64,000 nucleotides of DNA from Cyanophora paradoxa (lineage: Eukaryota > Glaucocystophyceae > Cyanophorales > Cyanophoraceae). Each line of letters starts with the position of its first letter. The stretch's first letter is position 1. Shown one piece after another: positions 33,463 to 45,300 of the stretch. The notes beneath the pieces are model-generated. The model was given only the letters and a program-made list of their open reading frames with translations, did not search any database and had not been told where the DNA came from. The position numbers were made by a program, and so were the translations under genes. The stretch is from the NCBI GenBank assembly GCA_004431415.1, contig QPMI01000268.1:61613-125612 (forward strand), given 5' to 3'.

Positions 33463-34305
33463 TGAGCCGTGAGCCGGCGGCACGCCTTCCGTCTAGTGCC
33501 GACGAGCTCTGATCGAACTGTGCGCAGGTCGCTCGGTCGCGCTGGCCGCAGGGCTTCGGGCGGCGGGGCCCGCGGCGCCAGATCTCGCTCGCTGTTCCAG
33601 GTCAGCCGTGAGCCGGCGGCACGCCCTCCGTCTAGTGCCGAAGAGCTCTGATCGAACTGCTCGCAGGTCGCGCTCGCTCGCCGGCCGCAGGGCTTCGGGC
33701 GGCGGGACCCGCCGCGCCAGTTCTCGCTCTCTGTTCCAGGTTAGCCGTGAGCCGGCGGCAGGCCCTGCGTCTAGTGCCGACGAGCTCTGATCGAACTGCG
33801 CGCATGTCGCGCTCGCTCGCCGGCCGGCCGCAGGGCTTCGCAATCGGGCGGCGGGACCCGCCGCGCCAGTTCTCGCTCTCTGTTCCAGGTTAGCCGTGAG
33901 CCGGCGGCAGGCCCTGCGTCTAGTGCCGACGAGCTCTGATCGAACTGCGCGCATGTCGCGCTCGCTCGCCGGCCGCAGGGCTTCGGGCGGCGGGACCCGC
34001 CGCGCCAGTTCTCGCTCTCTGTTCCAGGTGAGCCGTGAGCCGGCGGCAGGCCCTGCGTCTAGTGCCGACGAGCTCTGATCGAACTGCGCGCAGGTCGCGC
34101 TCGCTCGCCGGCCGCAGGGCTTCGGGCGGCGGGACCCGCCGCGCCAGTTCTCGCTCTCTGTTCCAGGTGAGCCGTGAGCCGGCGGCAGGCCCTGCGTCTA
34201 GTGCCGACGAGCTCTGATCGAACTGCGCGCAGGTCGCGCTCGCTCGCCGGCCGGCCGCAGGGCTTCGCAATCGGGCGGCCGCGGGACCCGCCGCGCGCGC
34301 GCCAT
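33463..34305 (+). repeat. 139-bp satellite array, left arm (six units)
   Basis: Units begin at 33463, 33601, 33740, 33889, 34028 and 34167 with GT(G/C/T)AGCCGTGAGCCGGCGG. Spacing is 138-139 bp, except one 149-bp unit carrying an extra GGCC/GCAATC insertion. ORFs predicted across the array (MSRRQALRLVPTSSD and the like) simply repeat with the unit and stop once per unit, so they are unlikely to be genes. Confidence 0.9.
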
Positions 34306-34856
34306 ATAGCGCTAGCTATGCATTATCAGTTAGTTCAATTTATCACATATCCGATGCTCGCATATCTTGATCTCACACCACTATTACTGCTCCCCATGCC
34401 TGACTCCGGGAAAGTTCGGCGCTCCACCTGACTCCGGGCCAATGCTGCTACCCCTGTCCCCTTATACCTTGCCTCCAAACAGCGCCACCCGAGGGTATCA
34501 CGGAGCCCGGTTCTCGTTATAAGCTTACGCGTACGTATACGCGTATATATATACTGGTATACGTATACGTATGATCATGATGCGCGCCGGCGCCGGCGCC
34601 GCGCGCAGCAACGCTGCAACGTTTAACGTTATACTATGATAGATCGAGAACCGGGCTCCGTGATACCCTCGGGTGGCGCTGTTTGGAGGCAAGGTATAAG
34701 GGGACAGGGGTAGCAGCATTGGCCCGGAGTCAGGTGGAGCGCCGAACTTTCCCGGAGTCAGGCATGGGGAGCAGTAATAGTGGTGTGAGATCAAGATATG
34801 CGAGCATCGGATATGTGATAAATTGAACTAACTGATAATGCATAGCTAGCGCTATA

Positions 34857-35699
34857 TGGCGCGCGCGCGGCGGGTCCCGCGGCCGCCCGATTGCGAAGCC
34901 CTGCGGCCGGCCGGCGAGCGAGCGCGACCTGCGCGCAGTTCGATCAGAGCTCGTCGGCACTAGACGCAGGGCCTGCCGCCGGCTCACGGCTCACCTGGAA
35001 CAGAGAGCGAGAACTGGCGCGGCGGGTCCCGCCGCCCGAAGCCCTGCGGCCGGCGAGCGAGCGCGACCTGCGCGCAGTTCGATCAGAGCTCGTCGGCACT
35101 AGACGCAGGGCCTGCCGCCGGCTCACGGCTCACCTGGAACAGAGAGCGAGAACTGGCGCGGCGGGTCCCGCCGCCCGAAGCCCTGCGGCCGGCGAGCGAG
35201 CGCGACATGCGCGCAGTTCGATCAGAGCTCGTCGGCACTAGACGGAGGGCGTGCCGCCGGCTCACGGCTAACCTGGAACAGAGAGCGAGAACTGGCGCGG
35301 CGGGTCCCGCCGCCCGATTGCGAAGCCCTGCGGCCGGCCGGCGAGCGAGCGCGACATGCGCGCAGTTCGATCAGAGCTCGTCGGCACTAGACGCAGGGCC
35401 TGCCGCCGGCTCACGGCTAACCTGGAACAGAGAGCGAGAACTGGCGCGGCGGGTCCCGCCGCCCGAAGCCCTGCGGCCGGCGAGCGAGCGCGACCTGCGA
35501 GCAGTTCGATCAGAGCTCTTCGGCACTAGACGGAGGGCGTGCCGCCGGCTCACGGCTGACCTGGAACAGCGAGCGAGATCTGGCGCCGCGGGCCCCGCCG
35601 CCCGAAGCCCTGCGGCCAGCGCGACCGAGCGACCTGCGCACAGTTCGATCAGAGCTCGTCGGCACTAGACGGAAGGCGTGCCGGCGGCTCACGGCTCAC
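34857..35699 (-). repeat. 139-bp satellite array, right arm (mirror copy)
   Basis: This is the reverse-complement counterpart of the left array with the same unit order, ending at CCGGCGGCTCACGGCTCAC about 35681-35699. Some units carry the ACGGAGGGCGTGCC variant where the left copy has ACGCAGGGCCTGCC, showing limited divergence since the duplication. Confidence 0.88.
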
Positions 35700-36428
35700 C
35701 TGGAACAGCGAGCGAGAAACTGGTGCCGCGGGTCCCGCCGCCCGAAGCCCTGCGGCCGAAAAGCGAAAGCGCTAGCGTGCAAAGAGCGAGCTGAAGCGTT
35801 CAGAAGCATCACTTCTGCATCTGCTGCAGCCGCTGAGCTGTTTCGACCGTTTGCAATCGACGGGGGGTACGCTTGGCCCTTATTGGCCTTTTTTTGGCCG
35901 CGCAAACGGGCGAGGGCGATCTCAGCTGCTGCCGCTCGTTAAGGGCTGCCGCTCGAGAATGCACTTCGTATAGTGCTCATTGTCATTTTCGGCGCCCAGG
36001 CTGCGCTCCGCGTGCGCCCGGAAGCGAGTGTATGTCGATATGCAATCCCGAGGTCGCTTAGGACGCGTCTTTCAGCGGCGCTGGTCCGGGCTATGAGGCC
36101 CTTAGACTTGGGGCTATCCGGAAACTGGCGCCGTTACGGGGGCGTTGAAGTCCCCGTCTCAGGAAGTTGGGTTCCGTTAGAAAAAAAACCGAGAACCCAG
36201 CGAAAACTAGAAAAAGTTATCGGATCCGAGACTATTACGTATACTATGTATCTAGATCTAGAGTGGCAAATTAAAGCTGCATAAACCGAGCGCTGTAGCT
36301 AGCTCCGCTGCATGCGCAGTGCTACTAGCACCGTACTACGCGTACGCTATACGTGAGCGTATACGTACGCGTCGCTTTTGTGAGTTGGGGTACAGCTGCA
36401 GACGCTCACTTCGTTCGCAGCAACCGAA

Positions 36429-38578
36429 ATGTCGAAGGTGCTGCCTGCCGCGGCCCGCTCTGGAGCTCACCGCGCGCCGCCGACGCGATCTCCCACCGCA
36501 CAGGGACGGCTGAAGGCGAGCGCACTGCAGGATGTCCTCGGCGACGAGGCCGGTGCGTCGCTCGGTCACCTGCGCCGCCCGCCGCGCAGAAGAAGCGCTT
36601 GCCTCGTAGCTAGCGGCTCGCACGTTCGGAATGGCTCGGGGCGTTCGGAGCGGGCTGGCTCCGAGGCGTTGCAACCGGCGCCTCCGAGCGAGCGCGGCTG
36701 ACGGGCATCGCCGCGCAGCGGATCTGGAGTCGGAACCGCAGACGACCGTCCCGCCGCTCAGCGTGGCGCCCCCGGATGCTCCGGCGGCGCCCGTCGGGCG
36801 CGTGAAGAAGAGCCGCCTGCAGTTTGCCCTGGACGACGAGGAAGGCGACGGCTCATCGGTCAGCGTCCGCAGCCTCACCGGATGTGCGCCCGCCGCCCGC
36901 CCCCGCTCCGCGCCGCCCGCCCGCGCCGAGCGCCGCCGGCCGGCAGGCGAGTCGCCGGCGCCCGCGTCGGCGCCGGCGGGCGCCGACGCCGCCTTGGGGG
37001 GCGCTGGCGGCGGCTCGGGCCTCCTAAAGAGCGTGCGGCGGCCGGGGGCCCCCGTGAAGTACCGCGTGCGCCCGAGCCCCTCGCCCCCGCCGCGCCCGGC
37101 GCCCACCGCGCCGTCCGACACGGGGTACAGGTGCTTGTGTACACGGGGGACGTGAAGGGGGCGGGGACGGACGCGCGCGTCTTCGTCTCCATCGTCGGCT
37201 CCCTCGCCACCGTCCTCAAGAAGGCCCGCCCCCGCCCCCGCCGCCCCCGCCCGAGCCCCGCGCCCAACTCCGCGCTGAGGCCGAGGCGGCGCCTTGGATC
37301 CCCGCACCGCAGCGGCTGAAGTACTCGACGAGCGGCATCTCCACGCACGCCCTCTTCGAGCAGGGCCAGGTCCGCAACCCCCCCCCCCCCCCCCCCCCCC
37401 CCTTCCCCCTCTGGGGCGGCTCTGGGGCCGCCGGCCAACGACGGCGGGCCCGCGGGGGTACGACCGCAGATGGACGAGTTCATCATCGAGTGCCCCGAGC
37501 TCGGCGAGCTCACGCGGTACCCCCCTCCCCTCCCCCTCCTCCGCCGCGCCCGGGCCCGCCGAGCCCCCCGCAGGCTGGTGATCGAGCACGACAACTCGGG
37601 GCTGGGCCCCGGCTGGTTCCTCGACAAGGCGCGGCCGCCCCCGGCGAGGGCCGAGGGGACGGCTGAGGCGGTGGGGCAGGTTGTGGTGCGGGTGCGGGGC
37701 CAGGGGCTGGAGGCGCGGCAGTGGACGTTCCCGTGCGGGCGCTGGCTGGCGACGGACGAGGACGACAAGCAGACGCGCCGCACCCTCGAGCCCTCCCCGG
37801 AGAAGCAGGTCCTCCCCTCCCCGGTCCGCCCTACCCCGTTCCCCGGCCGCCCCGCCCCGCCCTGCCCCTTTGCCCCGCACCGCCTCCTCCTTAGCGCGGG
37901 GCCAGCTGGAGGAGTTCGCGGAGGCGCACGGCGCGCGCGCCTTCGACCCCGTCGCTGCCGCCAAGTCGTGCGCTATGCTCTCGCCTCGCCCGCCTTCTCC
38001 GCTCGGCTGCTTTCGACCCCGACCCGGCCCCGCCCACCCGCCCCGCGCAGCTGGGCCCGCGGCATGGTCGACGGCTCCCTCGCCATGGAGGCCCGCCCCC
38101 GCCCCCCGCGCCCCCGCCGCCCTCCTTTGCCCCGGCGCCGCTGAAGGCGGGGCAGGCGGCGGGGACGGTGATGGGGGCCTTCCGGGCCCTCCACGAGGGC
38201 GCTGACAACATGATCTACGGCCCCGACGTGCGCGCCTCGGCTCCCGCCCCGTTCGCCCGCCCCCCGAGGGCGACCCCGTCTGAGGCGCCCGCGCGGGGGC
38301 AGCCGCGGCGCAAGTTCGAGGCCGCCATCGCCGAGCGGCCGGTGCGCGCGCCCCCGCCGCCCGCCCCACCGCCCCCGGCCGCCCCCGACGCGCGCGGGCG
38401 GCAGGTGCTCCCGCGGCGGGCCCCGCAGCTCGCCGACGCCCTCGCCAGCCGAGTCGGCCTGGCGCGCCCCCGCCCCGCCCCGCCGGCGGGCGCGCCTCAC
38501 GCGTCGCCCCCGCAGGTGCAGTACGAGAAGAAGGACGACGACGCGAAGGAGACGCGGGACAACGTTGACGTGCGCCGT

Positions 38579-38623
<45 letters not shown>

Positions 38624-41600
38624 AGCGGGGGCGCGGGGCAGCGGATCGTAGGGGCGGTGGAGAAGGTCAAGAGCTTCGCGAAGCGGCCCCTGCGGCCCTA
38701 CACCGGCGGCTACGACCCCGTCCAGGCCGTGCGGCCCCTCCCACCACCCGACCCCCCCCTACTCCAGTCCTGCTGCTCAGGCGGACGGGCCGCAGGAGGC
38801 GCTGATGACGCGGTGCGAGCTGGCCGACGAGTGGGCCGTCACCGTCCGCCAGGTGCCCCGCCCCGCCCCGCACCGCCCGCAGCCCCGTCCCGAGGACAGC
38901 CCTGACGCCGGTCGGCGCCGCGCGGCAGCGGGGCGCGCGGCCGGCGCCCCCGCCCGAGGAGAAGAAGGCCGAGGAGAAGGGGGCGGGGCCGGAGGAGAAG
39001 AAGAAGGAGGGGGGGCAGGAGGGGGAGGAGGACGATCTGGAGCTGTCGGAGGACGAGGGGCGCATCTCCCGCGCCCTCTCTTTCCTCAAGCCCCCCAAGG
39101 AGGCCCGCCGTACCCCGCCCCGCCCCGCCCCGCCCCTCCCGCCTCGCTGGAGCTGGCGGATTGGATCCTGCGTCGACGCCCGCCGGGCAGGTGCCGGTCA
39201 AGCGCAAGACCATCGGACACCTCCGCGTCGAGCGTGCGACTCACCCCGCCCCGCCGAGCGCCCGACGAGGGCTCGCCGAGGGCTCGCCGGCTGAGGCGGG
39301 GCCGGACGCAGTGCTGGGGGCGGAGCAGCTGGAGGGGGGCGAGCTGACCCGCACGGACCCCTTCTGCGTCGTCCGCCCCGCCCCGGCCGCCCTCGCTCCG
39401 GAGGGCGGGGGCCGAGGGGGCCGAGGGGGCGGGGGCGGCAGGTAACGCTGGAGGGGGCGGAGCATCCGACGGGGACGTGCCCGGGGACCGCCGACCCGAC
39501 CTGGAATGAGACCTTCCACCTGTGCGCCCGCCACGCCCCCCTCTTCCGGGGCGTCTCGATGCCGGCCCCGAGCCTCCTCCTCCGGCGCGGCGCAGACCCG
39601 TGACGGAGCCGACCGGCTTCCTCCTCATCGAAGTCTACGACCGCAACCGGGCCCGCCCGCCCGCTGCCCCGCCCCGCTCCGCCCCCGTTTTGTGTTTTCC
39701 TGAGGCCTCGCGGGGCGGGGCGCAGCTGACGGCGGACAGCTTCCTCGGGTGCATCCGGGTGCCCCTCTGGGACCTCGCCGACCAGCAGGCCCGCCCGCCC
39801 GCCCCGCCCCACCCGCCCCGCCCCGCACGCCCCGCCCCGCACGCCATGCCCCGCCCTTGACCCCGGCCGGGGGCGCAGGAGCACGAGCGGCAGTACGAGA
39901 TCGGCTCCAAGAAGCGCTGGCGCGTCGGCGGCACCCGCACCGTCCGCCCCGCCCCGCCAGCCCCGCTTTCGAGCCCCGGCGCCGAGCCGGGGCGGGGCGC
40001 AGGGGGCGATCCGGGGCTTCCGCTTCCGCGGCAAGCTCCACGTCAAGCTCCAGTACACCGTCTTCCCCGTGCGCCCGGAGACCCCGGCCCCGCCCCGCCC
40101 CGCCCTCCACCCCGCCGCCGGCCGGCCTCTGAGCGCGGCCGGGCCCTGGACAGGCGCCGTACTACTTTTCGCACCTGGGGAACCCGCCGCTGGAGGACCC
40201 GAACGACCCCCGCCGCGTCTACTACAACCAGGCCCGCCCCGCCCCGCCCGGCTCGGCCCGGCGGCGCGGGCCTCATCTCGGGGGGCGCAGACGCAGGTGC
40301 TGTTCGGGTCGATGAAGGACAGCTTCGAGTCCCTCAAGCCCTGCCTCACCGCCCTCCTCCCCTACGCCAAGCACGCCCCCGCCTTCCTCGCCGCCCTCTC
40401 CTCGACTCGGCTCGACTCGCTGACCTGGCATGGCGCGCAGGATGGTGGAGAAGGTGAAGAGCTGGGACAACCCCCTCTACTCCCTCGCCTGCTTCTGCGT
40501 GCGCCCCGCCCCGCACCGCCCCCGCGCCCCGCCTCCTCCGCCTCCGCCCCTGAGCCTGCGCAGCTGTACCTGGCGATGGTGAAGTACCTCCACCTCCTCC
40601 CCACCTTCTTCCTCCTCCGGTCCCCCCCCGCCCCGCCCCGCCCCGCCCTCCCCGGCCTTCCGCTGAGCCGGGCGGGGCCCCGCAGGCACGCCCTCGTCGT
40701 CCTCCTCCGCGGCTTCAACGCCAAACCGTGCGCGCCCACCGAGCGAGCGGCCGCCCGGGGGCCCGCTGACCGCGGCGGGCCGCAGGGGCAAGCACGCGGA
40801 CCTGCGCCTCTCGAAGGCCGTCACCTTCGGCGACGACGCCGAGCGGCCCGCCCCGCCCCGCCCTCCCCCGCCCCGCCCCGCCCGCCCGGCCCCGCCTGAG
40901 CCGGACCGCCGCGCAGGGACGAGGTGAACGTGGAGGGGAACACGGGCTCCGAGCAGGAGAACGCCTACGCCCTCTACACGTCCGCCCCCGCCCCCGCCCC
41001 CTTCTCCTCCGCTCTGCGCGCGACCTCGCGCGGGCGGGGCGGCAGGAAGCTGCGGGGCAACATCCTCGCCCTCCAGAACGCCATGTGCGGACCCCCCCCC
41101 TCCCCCTCTTCCCTTCCGGCCCCGAGCTCGGCTCCGCGCGCCGGCTTGCCACCCGGGGCTCGGAGCTCACGGCGCGCCTCCTCCCTCCCCCCCGCGGGGC
41201 GGCAGGTACGGCGCCGTCCGCTTCCTCGAGCGCCTCGACAAGTGCGCTGCCCCACCCTCCTCTTGCCCCGCCCCCGCCCCCGGCCCGGGCTTGGATTCTC
41301 CCCGGCGGCGCTGAGGAACGCTCGCCTCGCCTCGCCTCGCCCGCGGCAGGCTGGTGCGGTGGGACGTGCGGTGGATGACGGCCCTCTACGTCGCCCTCCT
41401 CGCCCTCCTCGCCGCCGTCTTGTACGCCGTGCCCCTCCGCGCCATCCTCGTCCTCGTCGGCGCGCCCCGCCCCTCTTCTCCTCCTCCTCCTCGCCCCGAC
41501 GCCCGTGACGGGGGGCGGGGCCGGGCGGGGGCAGGGGTGCACCAGATCACGTCGCGGTGGCGGACGCCGGACAACCCGCTCGTCAACTTCGTCTCCCGCC

Positions 41601-41833
41601 TCCCCGACGAGGGGCCCAAGATCGCCTGGAACAAGTGCCCGCCCCCCCCCCCCCCCCCCCCCGGCCCCGCGCCTGTTCCGGCCCGGTCGCCGCTCAAGCG
41701 GGCCTGCGCCCCCAGGTACGAGGAGATCGAGATCCCGCCGCCCGAGGTCGAGAAGCCGGCGGGGGCGGCGGCGGCTGCGCATGCGGGGGCGGCGGCCGCC
41801 GGGGGCCCCGGGAGCGGGATCGGCAGGACCTAG
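36429..41833 (+). CDS. PLAT/LH2 + C2 + C-terminal membrane region (MCTP/PRT_C-like) protein
   Basis: ATG 36429 (MSKVLPAAARSGAHRAPPT). Exons give a PLAT/LH2 domain: KYRVLVYTGDVKGAGTDARV, FVSIVGSLATVLKK, YSTSGISTHALFEQGQ, MDEFIIECPELGEL, LVIEHDNSGLGPGWFLDK and GLEARQWTFPCGRWLATDED. A long charged middle follows (EEKKAEEKGAGPEEKKKEGG). A C2 domain follows: TIGHLRVE, GGELTRTDPFCVVTLEG, DPTWNETFHL, GFLLIEVYDRN and SFLGCIRVPLWDLADQQ. Then come HLGNPPLEDPNDPRRVYYNQ, NPLYSLACFC, LYLAMVKYLHLLPTFFLL, and a terminal TM pair (WMTALYVALLALLAAVLYAV, PLRAILVLVG) with LVNFVSRLPDEGPKIAWNK, as in MCTP C-terminal regions. The stop is TAG 41831-41833. Such proteins act in membrane tethering; that role is inferred. 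Introns at 37224, 37629, 39789 and 40232 start GC. Confidence 0.78.
38580..38622 (+). repeat. 43-nt poly-C run in an intron
   Basis: An uninterrupted C homopolymer lies just after CGCCGTAC and just before GAGCGGGGGCGCGGGGCAG. It lies on the sense strand of the PLAT/C2 gene, between the exons ending RDNVDV and starting RIVGAVEKV. Its true length may be misread. Confidence 0.85.
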
Positions 41834-42323
41834 ATCTGGGTAGCCGTGATGAGCACCGGCAGCTGCAGGATGATCCCGAAGACGCTGCGGCAACGCCTTC
41901 GAGGCGGCTTCCGCAGCGCCAGTGAGGCGCCTTCGCACGCCCCGAAGCCGGGCGACGGATCGCAATGATCATCGGATATCAGCGTACGCGTCGGCGCCGG
42001 CGAGCCGCGCAGGCGGGCAAGATATCATGATGAGCTTTTCCATGTTTGCCGTAGCTACACAGTGTATGCGAGCTCGAGTGTCAATCCAAGCGAGTGATCA
42101 GCTTTTTACTTTTTGGCGTTTCCCGCTTTTCACGCGTCCATAGACATGGGCGCCGAGCCACGCCTTCCACGAGCCATGTGGCCTATAGGAGCTAGCCCAT
42201 AAAATTCATAGAGCGCAGAACATGTACATACCGTTGTAGTTCAAAAGGTCGCTCACGGGAACACTATATAGCTAGCTATAGTACTGTTCCCTAGGGAAGC
42301 TGTGGCGAAAGCGAGGGCGGGGC
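41834..42323. other. Spacer between convergent genes
   Basis: It lies between the 3' ends of the PLAT/C2 gene and the K+ channel gene. Around 42255-42300 the palindromic stretch CTATATAGCTAGCTATAG occurs. No gene seen. Confidence 0.5.
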
Positions 42324-45300
42324 CTAGGCCTCGGCGGCGGGGGCCGCCGGGGCGGGGCGGGCCTCGAGGAGGGCGCGGAGGGCGCGCAGCTCGGCCCGCA
42401 GCGGGCCACCTCCGCCCGCACCGCCGCCGCCACCTCCGCCCGCATCGCCGGCAGCAGCGCCCGCGCCACCGCCGCCGCCAGCGCCCCCTCCGGCCCCGCC
42501 GGCCCCTCGGCCTCAACGCCAGCGAGCGAGACGGGGAGGGCGGGGCCGGGGCGGGCGGGAGGGGGCGGAGGGCTTGCGGGTGGCGAGGACGGCGGAGACG
42601 AGAGCCTTGAACTTGGCGCCGGCGGGGCCCTCGACGGCGGCCGCGGCCGCCGCCGGCAGCTCGGGTCCCCGCTCGCCAGCGCCCCCGCCACGAACGACGC
42701 CGTCACCGACGTCCGCCGGTGCTTCGACAGCGCCGCCCACGCCCGCTCACCCGCCGCCCCGGCCCGGGCCCGGCCCCGCGCCCTCCGCCCCGCGCCCGCG
42801 CCCGCCCCCGCCCCGCCCCCGCCCCTGCCCCTGCCAGGTCCAGCGCCGGTACTGCGCCGCCGACGCTGTCGGAGCGGGACGAGGCGGCGCGGCCGCTGCG
42901 GGGGGCGGACGACCCGCTGCCGCGCCGGGAGCCGTCGGCAAGGGCGGCGGCGGCGGCGGTGGCCTCGGCTCGGGAGAGATCGCTCGGGGTGCGAGGGAGG
43001 AGGCCCGGCCCCGGCGTGGGGCCCGAGGCTTCCGCGGCAAGTTCCGCCATGCCGCCTATCCCCGTGCCGGCGGGGGCGTCGCCGCCCTTGAGCGGGCCCA
43101 GCGCTGTGAGGCCGGCGAGGCGGGAGGGCGGCGCCGCCTGGGCCGGCTCGCGGGGGGCGTCAGGCTCTGCGGGGGGGCGGCCACGGCTGCGCTGGGAGCG
43201 GGCGCCCGAGGTGCGGTGGGTGGCCTGCGCGCGGCGGAGGATCGCCTCGCGGATGGGGCCCCGCGAGGTCGCCAGCCCAGCGCCAGCGCCTGAGCCCGCC
43301 CCCTCAGCGCCGGCCGGAGCGAGGGGCGGGGGCGGGGCGGGGCGGCGCACGCGGGCGGCGGCCTCCTCCTCGGGTCCCCCGGGGCGCTCAGCTCGAGCAC
43401 CGCCACGTCGCCCCCGCCCGCCCCGGCCGGCCGCAGCTGCCCGCCCCGCGCCCCGTCAGGCCGCCCGGCCCAGCGGGGCGGGGCGGTGCGGGGCGGGCGG
43501 GCGCGCCTCGATGACGGCGTCGGCGCAGTCGTCGTCGTCGGAGATGCGCGAGGCCGGCACCAGCCGCCGCCCGGACCCCGGGCGCCCCGCCTCGCCCCGG
43601 GCGGTGGAGGCGGCCGAGGGGGACTGGGGCGGGCTGCCCCGCCGCCCCGCAGGCCCGCCTCCTCCTCGCTCAGGAAGCGCTCCGTGACTGCGCACCGGCC
43701 CGGGCCCCGCTCGCACCGGCGAGGCGCGAGGCGGCGGGCAGGGGGCGCACTGGCTCCGGCGCCGGAGGGGCGGGGCCCGGCGGCCGCGCCGGGCGCGCCG
43801 TCCTCGCCCGGGCCCGCCTGGTTCTGCATATGCATGTTCTCCAGCCGCCGCAGCGCCACGCTGTGGCGCCGCCGCCATCAGCGGGGCGGGCTCGGGAGGG
43901 GTAAGAAAGCGGGGGCCCGCTCACTCGGCGAGCTCGTCGGCGATGTCGGGGTAGTCCTCCAGCACCGAGGCGAGGTCCCCCTTCGAGAGCGAGTAGAGCT
44001 CTGCCCGCCCCCTCAGCAAGCGAGAGGAGAGGAGAGGAAAGGAAAGGAAAGGAAAGGAAAAGGAAAGGAAAGGAAAGAGGGGGGGGGTGGGGGGGCCGGA
44101 CCGGTGTACTCGGCGGCGACGGCGTGCGCGGTGCGGACGGAGTCGGTCAGCGTCGCGATCTGAGGGGCCGCCGCCGCGCGTGGGAAGAGGGAGGGAGCAG
44201 GGGAGCGCGGGGGGCCCACCTCGCCGAAGAAGGAGCCGGAGGGGAGGGCGGCGACGGGGCGGGCGGCCCCCGCCGGCCCTATTTCGATGCGCACGCTCCC
44301 GAGCGCCACGAAGTACATCTCGCTCCCCCGCTCCCCCTGCCCCGCCCCGCCCCTCAGCGGGGCCCGGGGCGGCGCGGCGGGGCGGGGCGGGGGGCACCTG
44401 GTGGAAGATGCGGTCGCCGGGGGCGAAGGTGCAGCGGCGGAGGAGGAGGACGACGCGCTCGAGGAAGCGCCGCTCCTGCACCTTCTGGAACAGCTCGCTC
44501 TGCCCCCGGCCGACCCCGCCTCGTCGGCGAGAGAGCCCGACGCGGGGCAAGGACGGCGGGGGCGGGGGACCTTGGTGATGAGGTCCTTGTGGCGGAAGAT
44601 GGCGAGCTCGGTCCGCAGCGACTCCGAGAGGTCCCCGAACAGCCGCCCCTCGTCGAACGCCAGCGAGCCCCGCTGCCCCCAGAGGCCCATTCCTTTTCGT
44701 TCCTTTGGGGGTCGAGGCGGCGCGCACCAGGAAGTGCTCGTAGTAGGTCTTGATGCGGTGCGAGATGTGGAAGGGGACCTGGGGGCGGGGCGTCAGGGGG
44801 GTACACGAGAGGGCGGGGTGAAGGGGGTGGGAGTGGGGGCTCGCCTGGTGGTAGCGGAGGAAGCCCGTGACAGCGTCGAGCCGCTCACGGTAGATGGCCG
44901 CCTGGGAGGAGAAGAGGGAGGGGGTGAGAGGGGGAGGGGGAGGGGGAGGGGGAGGGGGTACCGCGCGGTCGAGGGAGGCGGCGAGGCCGGTGACGGTGCT
45001 GATGAGGCTGCGGGGCGCGGGTCAGGGAGGGCGGGCAGCGCGGGCGGGGGGGCTCGGGGGACGGACAAGGCGAAGACGGTCGCGCCGACCTGCGGCGGGC
45101 GCCCCGTCAGCGGCGGCCGAGAGGCGGGAGGGAGGAAGGCAATTGCGGGGCGCGGCGCACGAGGAACATGACGAGCGTGACGGCCTTCTCCCGGTTCGAG
45201 CCCGGTCTGCGCGGAGAGGAAAGGCGCTCAGACGGGTACGGGGCTCTCGGGTCGCCCCCGGGCGGGCGCACGTGATGTCACCGTATCCGATCGTCGCGAG

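Larger units (their letters stand above)
32911..36250. repeat. 3.3-kb inverted repeat: two 1.6-kb arms around a 128-bp spacer
   Basis: The left arm 32911-34516 is matched in reverse complement by 34645-36250. Examples: GAGCCCGGTTCTCG at the inner left end and CGAGAACCGGGCTC at the inner right start; poly-T GGTTTTTTTTCTAACGG at about 32970 and CCGTTAGAAAAAAAACC at about 36174. The arms are not identical: the left has an extra ATTATA near 32937, the right has an extra TACGTA-type hexamer near 36238, and a few satellite units differ by substitutions (33910 versus 35245). No transposase ORF is visible. A fold-back transposon or a local palindromic duplication would both fit. Confidence 0.9.

Noticed and set aside
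33463-34305. Regular repeats as a CRISPR array
   Set aside because: Units are contiguous 139-bp tandem copies without unique spacers, in a eukaryotic genome.
33463-35692. Series of 60-153-codon ORFs repeating MSRRQALRLVPTSSD-like sequence
   Set aside because: They recur with the 139-bp satellite unit and end once per unit, and the mirrored ORFs in the other arm follow from the inversion.
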